DNA of 54,094 nucleotides from Rhodobacteraceae bacterium HTCC2150 (GTDB lineage: Bacteria > Pseudomonadota > Alphaproteobacteria > Rhodobacterales > Rhodobacteraceae): the NCBI GenBank assembly GCA_000169395.1, contig AAXZ01000014.1:1-54094 (forward strand), written 5' to 3'. This document shows, piece by piece, positions 18,624 through 27,466 of the stretch (positions are counted from its first letter, which is position 1; the number at the start of each line of letters is the position of its first letter). The position numbers and the translations under genes are program-made. Under the pieces are notes generated by a model that ran no database searches, was not told the origin of the DNA, and worked only from the letters and a program-made list of their open reading frames with translations.

Positions 18624-20476
18624 CACGTACGTCCAAACAATCGTTCAATATCTGCTAATTTCAGTTCTACATAGGTGGGGCGGCCGTGGTTGCATTGACC
18701 GGAATGGGGCGTCGCCTCCATTTCGCGCAACAGTGCGTTCATTTCATCGGCTTGCATACGGCGGCCAGAGCGGATGGAGCCATGGCAAGCGATGCGGGAC
18801 AACACAGCCTCTATTCGTTCTCGCAAAGAACGGCTTTCGCCCTGATCTGACAATTCATCCAATACATCATGTATCATTGCAGCGGCATTGACTTCACCCA
18901 AAACAGCCGGCGTTGCGCGGATGGCAATTGCTGTGCCGCCAAAGGGTTCCATTTCCAAACCCAAGGCTGCTAAATCGCCAGCCATTTCCAAAATTAGATC
19001 ACGGTCGCCGACAGACAATTCAATAATTTCAGGGATCAACAAAGCCTGTGCAGCGACGCCGTTTTCCGCCATTTGGTTTTTTAGTTTTTCATAAACCAAA
19101 CGTTCATGCGCGGCATGTTGGTCAACCAGAATCATCCCATCGCGTGTTTGTGCTACGATATAGTTTTCATGCACTTGCGCCCGCGCCGCGCCCAAAGGAC
19201 GATCAAGCAATTCGGGTGCTGCTTCGGCCATTTCGACACGGGCTGAAGTGGCATTAAAATCTGGATTGGCCTCGGCGAAACCAAATGAACTATCCAGCGA
19301 TTGCATGGCAAACGAACGCCCAATGGCACTGGATGATGGCCGATCCATTTGATACACTCGGCCTTGCACAGGCTCTTGGGTGAATGCCCCCAGCGTTGCG
19401 TCTGCAACCGTTGTAGAGGCGCGATGTCCGGCCCCTGCAAGCGCGTGCTTTAGGCCCGATACAATCAAACCACGCGCAAGACCAGGATCACGAAAACGAA
19501 CCTCGGATTTGGCGGGATGTACGTTTACGTCCACGCGCGCAGGATCACAGGAAATGTTCAATACAACCGCCGGATGGCGATCGCGTGACAGAAAATCTGC
19601 ATATGCCCCACGCAACGCACCAATCAACAAACGATCCTTAACGGGTCGCCCATTCACAAACAGGAATTGCGCAACAGAAGTACCACGCGAATACGTCGGC
19701 AGTGCGGCGTATCCTGTTAATGTATGTCCTTCGCGTTCGGCCTCAATGCGAAGAGCATTGGCGGCAAAATCAGCCCCCAAAAGACGTTTCAGCCTTGAAT
19801 GCAATGCATCAAAAAAATCGCCTTGCTCCGCATCAAGTCGCAAAACAACGCGCCCTTGTCCGCCTTCGCTTACATCCCTTAGTGTAAATCCAACATGTGG
19901 TTCAGCCATGGCCAATCGTTTTATCACGTCAGAAATTGCCTGCGCTTCGGAACGATCTGTGCGCATGAATTTCAAACGAGCCGGTGTTGCGTAAAACAAA
20001 TCGGCCAGCGTAACAATTGTTCCCTTTGTAAGGGCTGCGGGTTTTACGGGGCTTTGAATACTTCCGTTTACCGAAATTTCAAATGCGCTGTCAGATCCGA
20101 TTGCGCGAGAAACCAAACTTAGACGGCCAACAGCGCCAAGCGATGGCAATGCCTCGCCGCGAAAACCAAAAGTGTGAATATTTAACAAATCACTGCCGTC
20201 AATTTTTGACGTGGCATGGCGCGACAAAGCCAGCGGCAATTCATCGGCCGTAATCCCGTGACCATCATCAACAACGCGGATCAGGTTTTTACCACCAGCG
20301 GCATATGACACGTCAATGCGTGTGGCCCCAGCATCAATCGCGTTTTCAACCAATTCTTTAACCGCAGAGGCAGGACGTTCCACAACCTCACCCGCCGCAA
20401 TGCGGTTCACAGCGGCTTCGTCTAATTGACGAATTTGCGGCTGTTTGGTGGTTATGTTGGGGTTGGCAGCATTCAT
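18623..20476 (-). CDS. mutL: DNA mismatch repair protein MutL
   Basis: Mismatch repair ATPase of the GHKL family, the matchmaker between MutS and downstream nucleases. The 617 residues include the N-terminal ATP-binding motifs [17 protein letters not shown] and [11 protein letters not shown], the transducer domain with [16 protein letters not shown], and a C-terminal dimerisation domain with [16 protein letters not shown]. The [12 protein letters not shown] motif typical of endonuclease-active MutL is present, as expected for an organism without MutH. The ATG at 20476 is followed by about 18 residues before the conserved [17 protein letters not shown]. rmuC follows with overlap. Confidence 0.97.
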   Translation of the reverse strand: MNAANPNITTKQPQIRQLDEAAVNRIAAGEVVERPASAVKELVENAIDAGATRIDVSYAAGGKNLIRVVDDGHGITADELPLALSRHATSKIDGSDLLNIHTFGFRGEALPSLGAVGRLSLVSRAIGSDSAFEISVNGSIQSPVKPAALTKGTIVTLADLFYATPARLKFMRTDRSEAQAISDVIKRLAMAEPHVGFTLRDVSEGGQGRVVLRLDAEQGDFFDALHSRLKRLLGADFAANALRIEAEREGHTLTGYAALPTYSRGTSVAQFLFVNGRPVKDRLLIGALRGAYADFLSRDRHPAVVLNISCDPARVDVNVHPAKSEVRFRDPGLARGLIVSGLKHALAGAGHRASTTVADATLGAFTQEPVQGRVYQMDRPSSSAIGRSFAMQSLDSSFGFAEANPDFNATSARVEMAEAAPELLDRPLGAARAQVHENYIVAQTRDGMILVDQHAAHERLVYEKLKNQMAENGVAAQALLIPEIIELSVGDRDLILEMAGDLAALGLEMEPFGGTAIAIRATPAVLGEVNAAAMIHDVLDELSDQGESRSLRERIEAVLSRIACHGSIRSGRRMQADEMNALLREMEATPHSGQCNHGRPTYVELKLADIERLFGRT

Positions 20477-20542
20477 ACCACAGGATTTAGCACAACACGC
20501 GCGATTCGACTACGCCGAACCGCGTGTGTTGCTAGCATTTGG

Positions 20543-21853
20543 TTAATCTGTGTTCTCAACGTTGTCGGGTTGACCTACGACCACATATCGCAAATCTTCG
20601 GGCCGCATTAGGCGTTTTGCAACCCGTGCAATATCTGCCAAGGTTACAGCGTTCACCTTATCATTGCGGGTATCAGGATAGGCGATGTCCAAACCTGTTG
20701 ATTGCATGCCTGTCAGAATACCTGCAATCCGTGAATTGCCGTCAAATCGCAACGGATACGCACCAGTCAGAAAGGTTTTTGCCGCTGACAATTCCTCAGC
20801 TGTCAAACCGCTTTCCGCCATACGCGTCCATTCATCTGTGACAACAGTGATTACCTCGGCCATGCGATCATTCGAGGATGCAACCTGCCCGATGAAAAGT
20901 TGGCCATGATCCAGAGAATATAGGCTTGAACCAATTCCATATGTCAGGCCTCGTTTTTCGCGTACTTCACTCATTAAGCGGCTTTCGAAACCAGCCCCAC
21001 CAAAGACATGGTTCAAAATGAAAGCGGCAAAGAAATCATCATCATGACGTTCAATTCCTTGATGCCCAAAAACAGCAACTGATTGCGGTGTTTCATAAGG
21101 AATTACGGTCACACCATTCGTCAGTTGATATTCCGCCTGCTTCGGCATCGGCGCACCAACCGCTGGTAAGTCACCTAAAAGATCATCCAACAACGCTGCC
21201 AATTCATCTGGCGTTATGTCACCACTGGCCCCAATGAATATGCGATCTTGCGCCATGGCATTGTGATGGGCTGCGATCAAATCATCACGGTTAAGGCCCT
21301 CAACACTTTCTTCAGTACCATTTAAACCCGATCCGTATGGATGATCGCCAAACGCCGCGGCGCTGAATGCGCGCGAGGCAATATCTTCTGGATTTTTGCT
21401 GTCTGACAAAATAATTGATTGAACTTGTGATTTAACGCGATCAATCGAAACTTGATCAAAACGCGGTTCAATCAGGGCTCGACGCAATAAAGCCACAGCT
21501 TGATCGCGGTTTTCGGTCAACATTTTGGCACTGATGCTGACGCTGTCGTTATAGGCATCAAATCCAAAACTAGCAGCCAGACCTTCGGCAGCAGCCGCAA
21601 AATCACGGGCATCCATGTCGCCCGTACCTTCTTCCAACAAGCCTACCATCAGGTTTGTGGCGCCGCGTTTTCCTGGCAGGTCAAGAGAAGCCCCGCCCTT
21701 GAACGAGATGTCGATTGATACAAAGGGAATTGAGTGTTCTTCGACCAACCATGCAGTAAAGCCACCTTTTGATTTCACTTCTTGAATATCAATAGCCAAT
21801 GCCGAAAGTGGAATTAAAATTAGGGTGCTAAGCGCGGTTAAGAATATTCTCAT
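20543..21853 (-). CDS. M16 peptidase-like protein, catalytically inactive partner
   Basis: 436-residue exported protein with a signal peptide (MRIFLTALSTLILIPLSALA). It has the two-domain M16B fold, but the zinc motif HxxEH is lost: the aligned position reads NLMVG (within GATNLMVGLLEEGTG). The C-terminal domain with REKRGLTYGIGSSLYS keeps the substrate-binding Arg/Tyr region. In M16B pairs one subunit carries the zinc and the other supplies substrate binding; this gene overlaps the stop of the active subunit gene by ATGA, matching that arrangement. It acts in the periplasm. The terminus (EDLRYVVVGQPDN) is typical. Confidence 0.93.
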   Translation of the reverse strand: MRIFLTALSTLILIPLSALAIDIQEVKSKGGFTAWLVEEHSIPFVSIDISFKGGASLDLPGKRGATNLMVGLLEEGTGDMDARDFAAAAEGLAASFGFDAYNDSVSISAKMLTENRDQAVALLRRALIEPRFDQVSIDRVKSQVQSIILSDSKNPEDIASRAFSAAAFGDHPYGSGLNGTEESVEGLNRDDLIAAHHNAMAQDRIFIGASGDITPDELAALLDDLLGDLPAVGAPMPKQAEYQLTNGVTVIPYETPQSVAVFGHQGIERHDDDFFAAFILNHVFGGAGFESRLMSEVREKRGLTYGIGSSLYSLDHGQLFIGQVASSNDRMAEVITVVTDEWTRMAESGLTAEELSAAKTFLTGAYPLRFDGNSRIAGILTGMQSTGLDIAYPDTRNDKVNAVTLADIARVAKRLMRPEDLRYVVVGQPDNVENTD

Positions 21854-23181
21854 TGCTCTTCTCCTTTACGCATTAACCAGCCTGTTACCGCCTGACGACG
21901 ATCAAATACTTTGGCTGCAGCGGCTTTGATATCTTCTTCGGTGACAGCGGCCAGAACCTCGGGCCATGCGGCAACATCTTTCAATGTCAAACCCTGCGTT
22001 AACGCTGAGCCATATGAATTCGCCAAACCGCGAAGGCTGTCACGTCCGTAAATTTCGCTGGCCTTTATTTGTTGTTTGATCCGGCCCATCTGTTCCTGAT
22101 TGATCGGTTGTTCTAAAAATTCCGCGACAACACGATCAAGAGCGTCTTCGGCGTCTTGTAATGAAACATTTGCTGCCGGCACAACGACCAAGCCAAATGT
22201 CGTCGCATCCAAGCTTTGGCCTGAATAAAACGCAGATGAATAGACCGCGATTTGTTCGTCGAATTGCAGGCGTTTCCCCAAAAAGGATGTTTGACTGCTG
22301 CCGCCTAATAATTCCGCCAAAATGGTCAAAGCCGCCGCTTCGGATTGCTCACCGGCATTGCGTTCTGGTGCTAAATAGCTGCGGATAATATACGGTTGCG
22401 CAACGCGTTCATCTGAAAATTTCAAACGACGTTCGGCAAGATGTGGCGGTTCCAAAACACGCGCTCGAACTGGCAAATCTAAGCTGGGTTCAAGCGGCCC
22501 AAAGTGTTTCTCTGCTAGGGCCTGAACATCCGCCGTCGTTACATCGCCCGCGACGACCAAAATAGCATTGTTGGGCGAATAATAGGTTTCGTAAAACGCC
22601 AAGGCATCCGCACGTGACAATTTTTCGGCCTCGTGTCGCCAGCCGATGATCGGAATACCATAAGGATGATTCAAATACTGTGCGGCTGTTCTTTGTTCGC
22701 CAAACAACGCACTAGGGTCGCTATCTGTACGTTGATTCCGTTCCTCTAGAACGACATCGCGTTCGGTCAAAACATCTTCTTCGGAAATTCGCAGATTGCG
22801 CATCCGATCAGCTTCCATTTTCATCATCAGTTCTAATCGATCCGCCGCGACCCGTTGAAAATATGCTGTGTAATCTTTCGCAGTGAAAGCATTGTCGCTG
22901 CCCCCATTTGCAGCAACGGTTTTAGAAAACTCACCAGGTGCCAAATTTTCTGTACCTTTGAACAACAAGTGTTCCAACATATGCGCGATACCAGATTTAC
23001 CGCGTGGCTCATCGGCAGCGCCTGCGCGATACCAGACCATATTAACCACGACGGGGCTGCGGTGATCTTCGATCACGACACCCTCCATTCCATTGGCCAA
23101 TGTAAATGATTTTACGTTATCTTGGGCACTTAGTGGCGCTGCAATTACGGATAAAATCAGCGCGGCAAAAATGTGTTTCAA
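21850..23181 (-). CDS. M16 zinc peptidase, active subunit (TTG start)
   Basis: 443-residue exported zinc metallopeptidase. The inverted zinc motif HMLEH is at residues 67-71 (GIAHMLEHLLFKGT), and the downstream conserved ERDVVLEER region supplies the acidic ligand. The signal peptide KHIFAALILSVIAAPLSAQ is clear. The start codon at 23181 is TTG, preceded by AGAGG at about six bases, and no ATG exists before the mature domain, so an unusual start is well supported. It pairs with the inactive homologue that follows. Substrates are probably peptides in the periplasm. Confidence 0.94.
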   Translation of the reverse strand: MKHIFAALILSVIAAPLSAQDNVKSFTLANGMEGVVIEDHRSPVVVNMVWYRAGAADEPRGKSGIAHMLEHLLFKGTENLAPGEFSKTVAANGGSDNAFTAKDYTAYFQRVAADRLELMMKMEADRMRNLRISEEDVLTERDVVLEERNQRTDSDPSALFGEQRTAAQYLNHPYGIPIIGWRHEAEKLSRADALAFYETYYSPNNAILVVAGDVTTADVQALAEKHFGPLEPSLDLPVRARVLEPPHLAERRLKFSDERVAQPYIIRSYLAPERNAGEQSEAAALTILAELLGGSSQTSFLGKRLQFDEQIAVYSSAFYSGQSLDATTFGLVVVPAANVSLQDAEDALDRVVAEFLEQPINQEQMGRIKQQIKASEIYGRDSLRGLANSYGSALTQGLTLKDVAAWPEVLAAVTEEDIKAAAAKVFDRRQAVTGWLMRKGEEQ

Positions 23182-23272
23182 AGCTTACCTCTTTCGTGGT
23201 TGTTAAACAGAACCTAAGTCGCTTTGCAAAAGGTGCAAGCGGTCAAACGAAGATGTGAGCAATGGTTACTGA

Positions 23273-23815
23273 TTATTCTGGTGCTTGATAGCCTTCAGGC
23301 GGTGCAGATGGTGTGCGAATGCCTGCTTTGCGGAAACGTTCCAATTCGGCATATTGATCCAAGGATTGCTTTTTGTAGGCAGAATAATAGACGTTTACGT
23401 TGAACCAGCGCTCTAGAACTTTACCATTATTGCGACGGCGAAAATCCAAATCCTCTGCGGCCAGCTGTTCACGAACATTACCAGCAACACCGTAACGTGT
23501 GGCGTAATTGTAAACGCCTTGATCACCACGGGCGACACCAGTAGCAACCAATCGCTTAGGGTTACCGCCCAGAGCCTTTACTGCGTCAGCACGCGGTGTT
23601 GGATCAACCAGATTGCTGCCACCCAACGTAGGGGCCGGCAATTCAGCATAGTTTTTTGGCTGTGTGATCGGCTTATTCGGCAAAATCGCAAACTCATCTG
23701 GCGTGGATTTTGTAGCACTAATATTCATCAAACTCGGCTCTTTGTTCCGCCCACAGGCAGTTAAGGCCATCGTAGCCACAATCAATGATACCAGTCCAAG
23801 TCTTGCCGCCCGCAT
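23273..23815 (-). CDS. DUF3035 lipoprotein
   Basis: 180-residue predicted lipoprotein of the DUF3035 family. The signal peptide ends in the lipobox LTAC with Cys21. The mature part begins with PDEFAILPNKPITQPKNYAELPAPTLGG, the Pro-rich hallmark of this family, and ends with a basic helical region and a Pro-rich tail. The ATG at 23815 is favoured because AAGGAGA lies 7 bases before it; an adjacent TTG at 23818 is too close. The gene follows lspA, the enzyme that would process this lipoprotein. Function unknown; the spacing to the M16 genes suggests an envelope role. Confidence 0.9.
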   Translation of the reverse strand: MRAARLGLVSLIVATMALTACGRNKEPSLMNISATKSTPDEFAILPNKPITQPKNYAELPAPTLGGSNLVDPTPRADAVKALGGNPKRLVATGVARGDQGVYNYATRYGVAGNVREQLAAEDLDFRRRNNGKVLERWFNVNVYYSAYKKQSLDQYAELERFRKAGIRTPSAPPEGYQAPE

Positions 23816-23877
23816 CAAGCTCTCCTTTGCTCGGTTGCCTATCGGTTTAACCGATCATTAAGGCCCCGTCACGTAAG

Positions 23878-24351
23878 TTATTTCGCTTCATCTTTTTCTG
23901 CATGAAAAAAGATCAACCCAATCGCCCCGGCAAAGATAAAAATGTCGGCGACGTTGAAGATATATGGGTTCTGAAAGCCACAACAAGTGACGTTCAGAAA
24001 ATCCGCAACAGCCCCAAAAACAACGCGATCCAGTGCATTTCCTAAGGCTCCGCCGATGATCAATCCGGCAAATGCCCAATCTTTGGTTTGATTAAAGTTG
24101 CGCCGCCCCCAAAGGAACAATCCCATCGATATGACCAAAGAGAGGGCAACCAACACCCAACGATTGTTTTCTTCACCACCACCTAGCATGCCGAAATTGA
24201 TGCCTGTGTTCCAACCCATGTGAAAATTCAAGATCGGGGGTAAAACCTCAATCGCCAGCTTTTCACGCAAGCCCATGCCATACATCACACCATACTTACT
24301 GGCTTGATCCAGAACAAAGGCGATCAACAAAGTGGGGAGAAAAATACGCAT
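23878..24351 (-). CDS. lspA: Lipoprotein signal peptidase (signal peptidase II)
   Basis: Inner-membrane aspartyl protease that removes signal peptides from prolipoproteins. The 157 residues have four hydrophobic segments. The two catalytic aspartate motifs are present: GGALGNALDRVVFGAVADF and FNVADIFIF. The ATG at 24351 lies 6 bases after the purH stop, so translation is likely coupled or at least cotranscribed. The next gene is a lipoprotein, a probable substrate. Confidence 0.95.
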   Translation of the reverse strand: MRIFLPTLLIAFVLDQASKYGVMYGMGLREKLAIEVLPPILNFHMGWNTGINFGMLGGGEENNRWVLVALSLVISMGLFLWGRRNFNQTKDWAFAGLIIGGALGNALDRVVFGAVADFLNVTCCGFQNPYIFNVADIFIFAGAIGLIFFHAEKDEAK

Positions 24352-24357
24352 AAAAAC

Positions 24358-25947
24358 CTAGTGCCTGAAGTGCCGCATACCAGTGTAAACCATGGCCAAA
24401 CCGGCCTCGTCGGCTGCTTTTATCACTTCATCGTCGCGCATGGAACCACCTGGTTGAATTATTGCGCGCGCGCCCGCTTCGGCGGCTGTCAACAAACCGT
24501 CAGCAAATGGGAAAAACGCATCTGAGGCAACAACCGAACCTATTGTTGGGCTTTCGCTTTGACCCATCGCTTCGGCCATATCTTGGGCTTTGCGCGCCGC
24601 GATCCGTGTGCTGTCAACGCGGCTCATTTGGCCCGCGCCAACGCCAACTGTTGCGCCGTCTTTCACATAAACGATTGCATTTGATTTAACGTGTTTTGCG
24701 GTTTTCCAAGCAAACAGCATATCGTCGATCTGCGCATCTGTTGGTTGGATTTTGGTAACCACTTTTAGATCATCACGTGTAATGAACCCATTGTCTTTGT
24801 TCTGCGCTAGAAATCCGCCAGAAACCTGACGCATCGTCATGGCACTGGTGCGCACGTCAGGCAAACCGCCGGTGGTCAGCAAACGCAAATTCTTTTTGGC
24901 GGCAAAAATTTCACGCGCTTCGTCATCGGCGCCCGGCGCGATGACAACTTCGGTGAAAATGTTAACGATCTCGCGGGCAGTGGCACCATCCAGCGGCTGA
25001 TTAAGGGCAATGATGCCACCAAACGCCGATGTGCGATCACAATCAAATGCGCGACTGTATGCTTCGGCCAATGTCGCGCCACGCGCTACACCACAAGGGT
25101 TTGCGTGTTTGATAATGGCAACAGCAGGACCATCAGCTGGATCAAATTCAGCAACCAATTCAAACGCTGCGTCCGTGTCATTGATGTTGTTATAAGACAG
25201 CTCTTTGCCTTGATGCTGTTTTGCTGTGGCGACACCTTCGCGCACAGAACCATCCAGATAGAACGCTGCGTCTTGATGTGGGTTTTCGCCATAGCGAAGC
25301 GTTTGTGACAAAGTACCTGCAACCACACGACGCCGTGGTGTTGCATTACCCAGTGCATCAGCCATCCAAGTGGAAACAGCCGCATCATACGCACCGGTAC
25401 GGGCATAGGCGACTTGGGCCAGGTTTTGGCGGAAGGCCATAGATGTACCACCATCATTGGCATCCATCTCGGCAATCAACGCGTCATAATCTTGCACATC
25501 TACAACAACATTCACGAAACCATGGTTTTTGGCGGCGGCGCGGATCATCGCAGGGCCGCCAATGTCGATGTTTTCAACACATGTCTCGTAATCGGCGCCT
25601 TTGGCGACAGTTTCTTCAAACGGATATAAATTCACCACCAGCAAGTCGATTGCGTTGATCCCGTGATCCTGCATCGCCTTTTGGTGGTCCGCATTGTCAC
25701 GAAGCGCCAGCAAACCGCCGTGCACCATCGGATGAAGCGTTTTCACTCGACCGTCCATCATTTCCGGAAAACCTGTGACATCAGCCACATCCCGCACTTC
25801 CAATCCGGCATCGCGGATTGCCTTGGCTGAACCACCTGTTGAAAGCAATTCAATCCCCCGAGAGGCAAGGTTTTTGGCGAGATCAATCAACCCAGTTTTA
25901 TCAGATACGGAAAGCAAGGCGCGGCGAACGGGCACAATATCGGTCAT
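24358..25947 (-). CDS. purH: Bifunctional AICAR transformylase/IMP cyclohydrolase PurH
   Basis: Catalyses the last two steps of purine synthesis: formylation of AICAR and closure to IMP. The 529-residue form starts at 25947 ([20 protein letters not shown]). The N-terminal MGS-like cyclohydrolase domain (about 1-150) contains [14 protein letters not shown] and [18 protein letters not shown], and the transformylase domain contains [24 protein letters not shown] and [14 protein letters not shown]. An in-frame Met at 26013 is rejected since the family begins at MTDI. The 5' leader is about 115 bases beyond a terminator that closes the upstream micro-gene. Confidence 0.96.
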   Translation of the reverse strand: MTDIVPVRRALLSVSDKTGLIDLAKNLASRGIELLSTGGSAKAIRDAGLEVRDVADVTGFPEMMDGRVKTLHPMVHGGLLALRDNADHQKAMQDHGINAIDLLVVNLYPFEETVAKGADYETCVENIDIGGPAMIRAAAKNHGFVNVVVDVQDYDALIAEMDANDGGTSMAFRQNLAQVAYARTGAYDAAVSTWMADALGNATPRRRVVAGTLSQTLRYGENPHQDAAFYLDGSVREGVATAKQHQGKELSYNNINDTDAAFELVAEFDPADGPAVAIIKHANPCGVARGATLAEAYSRAFDCDRTSAFGGIIALNQPLDGATAREIVNIFTEVVIAPGADDEAREIFAAKKNLRLLTTGGLPDVRTSAMTMRQVSGGFLAQNKDNGFITRDDLKVVTKIQPTDAQIDDMLFAWKTAKHVKSNAIVYVKDGATVGVGAGQMSRVDSTRIAARKAQDMAEAMGQSESPTIGSVVASDAFFPFADGLLTAAEAGARAIIQPGGSMRDDEVIKAADEAGLAMVYTGMRHFRH

Positions 25948-25979
25948 TTTTCGAAAAAATCCTGTTTTTTGCTGTGGCA

Positions 25980-26021
25980 TGCACCCCATATGTCGCGCAA
26001 TGACGAGGTGCAATGGGTGCA
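25980..26021 (-). promoter_or_regulatory. Inverted repeat in the purH leader
   Basis: Seven-base inverted repeat TGCACCC (25980-25986) and GGGTGCA (26015-26021), with related GGTGC and GGGTGC copies close by, lies 33-74 bases upstream of the purH start. It could form a leader hairpin or be a regulator operator. No known riboswitch pattern was recognised. Weak evidence on its own. Confidence 0.3.
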
Positions 26022-26063
26022 GGGTGCGGCGAATAGCGACCGAATGAACAAAAGAAAATGGTT

Positions 26064-26099
26064 CAAAAAATGAAAAGCCCCGCGCAAGCGAGGCTTTTC
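26064..26099 (-). terminator. Rho-independent terminator after the 15-codon micro-gene
   Basis: Arms GAAAAGCCCCGC (26072-26083) and GCGAGGCTTTTC (26088-26099) pair over 12 bases with one wobble/mismatch position and a four-base loop (GCAA on the plus strand). Read on the minus strand the hairpin is followed by A and six T (26065-26070), the standard terminator layout. It lies 26 bases after the micro-gene stop and about 117 bases before purH, so it either ends the micro-gene transcript or attenuates purH. Confidence 0.85.
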
Positions 26100-26124
26100 A
26101 GCTAGATGTTTGTACGACTACAGC

Positions 26125-26172
26125 TTAACAGCCTGTGCCGCCACCCGTTCCAAAAAACTTAAGACGTTTCAT
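26125..26172 (-). CDS. 15-residue micro-protein MKRLKFFGTGGGTGC
   Basis: A 15-codon frame followed by TAA, too short for usual gene callers. Support for translation: AGGAGA at 26178-26183 lies five bases before the ATG, one of the best ribosome binding sites in the window, and an independent terminator begins 26 bases after the stop. The peptide has a basic N-terminus (KRLK), two Phe, then a Gly/Thr run (GTGGGTG) ending in a C-terminal Cys. No family is recognised. Options are a secreted or modified signalling peptide, a small membrane-active peptide, a regulatory leader peptide for purH, or translation-linked control of an sRNA. Confidence refers to its being a real translated unit. Confidence 0.65.
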   Translation of the reverse strand: MKRLKFFGTGGGTGC

Positions 26173-26297
26173 GTTTATCTCCTGTCTAGCGAAATTTTAT
26201 ACTTACACGCCATTTAGACGCATTTTGGTTTTTTACAAGGCGAAAGTGTGAAGTTGAAACAAAATTCACATTAACGCACGCATTTTAGGTGTTTCCA

Positions 26298-27242
26298 TTA
26301 TTTGAGTTTAGCTTCCTCCTGAACAGGTTTGTTGTCAACTTCAAAATTCTCCGCTTGTACGTCTTCGACCTTTGGCTGCCACCACATAAACGCCCCGTTC
26401 TGGGGCATCAACGGCGCGTTAATGGTCACCGTTGTGCATTTATCACCGTGCGTTGCTTTTTGTTCAGTATCCCATTTTCCCTGAGGATGCACTGGTTCCA
26501 AAAAGACGTTATAATGTTCAGGATCAAACCGGAGTTTTAGGGTAAGGTTCTCGGTAACACATGACGTTTGGTATAAATCATTATCCATAACTCGTTTAAG
26601 TTGGGTAAACACTACGCGCACCTCGACTTCCTGCTGGGACAACAACTGAATGGGCTTCTTGTATCGTTTGATACCTATTTCATCTTCTCCAGCTTCATCG
26701 AGATCATCAAAATCTTCTGTCGGTATATTTTTACGATCAATTGATAAAGACTGTAATCCTAAGTTTCTTCCTTGTTCAGAAACTGGTTCCGTCGGCTCTG
26801 AAACATAGAATTTTACGTCGTAAGGTACTGTTTTATCTGAAATATTTTTAACAGTATACTCGTATTCGCCTTGCATTTCAATCCAAATTTGATCGTCTTC
26901 ATGAATGTCTGGTAAGGTATAATTTAGAATCTGTCGTGTCTTAATTACTGGGACATCAAAAACGTATTTTTCAAGAACCTCAAAAGAATTTTTTGGTAAG
27001 TGCACGCCATAGAGATAGCCAAAAACATTTCTACTCATCTCCTTCGATTTTTCTTGAGCGAACTCCGTGTATTCATCCCTTGCAGTTTTTTCTAAAAGAA
27101 CGCCAACGGAAACCGCGATGACCAAAGCAAAGCCTATCTCGAGGAATACGCCAAAAAGGAGTTTATATAGAAACAGCTTCGGATCAAAATACAGAAAACA
27201 AATCAACCCAACTAGAATTAAAAGACAACCCAAAATGAGCAA
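26298..27242 (-). CDS. Membrane-anchored protein of unknown function
   Basis: No family recognised. About 314 residues: two N-terminal hydrophobic segments (about 1-20 and 26-50), a helical linker with DEYTEFAQEKSKEMSRN, then a soluble beta-rich domain of about 230 residues with many acidic residues (DFDDLDEAGEDEI). The gene is richer in A+T than its neighbours and interrupts the usual rsmB/heparinase/purH series, which suggests acquisition. The start is doubtful: the frame has only TTG at 27242, without a ribosome binding site. Just upstream, a GTG at 27270 followed by seven T would read in frame with one T fewer and give a better N-terminus (VKFFQKPIVLL). The micro-gene lies 126 bases downstream on the same strand. 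Confidence 0.75.
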   Translation of the reverse strand: MLILGCLLILVGLICFLYFDPKLFLYKLLFGVFLEIGFALVIAVSVGVLLEKTARDEYTEFAQEKSKEMSRNVFGYLYGVHLPKNSFEVLEKYVFDVPVIKTRQILNYTLPDIHEDDQIWIEMQGEYEYTVKNISDKTVPYDVKFYVSEPTEPVSEQGRNLGLQSLSIDRKNIPTEDFDDLDEAGEDEIGIKRYKKPIQLLSQQEVEVRVVFTQLKRVMDNDLYQTSCVTENLTLKLRFDPEHYNVFLEPVHPQGKWDTEQKATHGDKCTTVTINAPLMPQNGAFMWWQPKVEDVQAENFEVDNKPVQEEAKLK

Positions 27243-27466
27243 AACAATTGGTTTCTGAAAAAAATTTCACGTCACATAAAATCCAGACCTTAGTTAATTA
27301 CACAATTTCTTGAAGATCTAAAATTTTCACTGGGAATTAAAAATTCGGTTCGATCCGCTTCAACAATTCAATCTATATCGACACTAAAACCCGAAAATCA
27401 CCCCATAGGTCAACATCTTTTTACGATCCAAAACACAATTTAACGGATTCGGAATAGAGAAAAACC

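Noticed and set aside
18623-18626. GTG at 18626 as rmuC start
   Set aside because: The ATG at 18623 overlaps the mutL stop directly and is the more usual start; the GTG adds one residue only.
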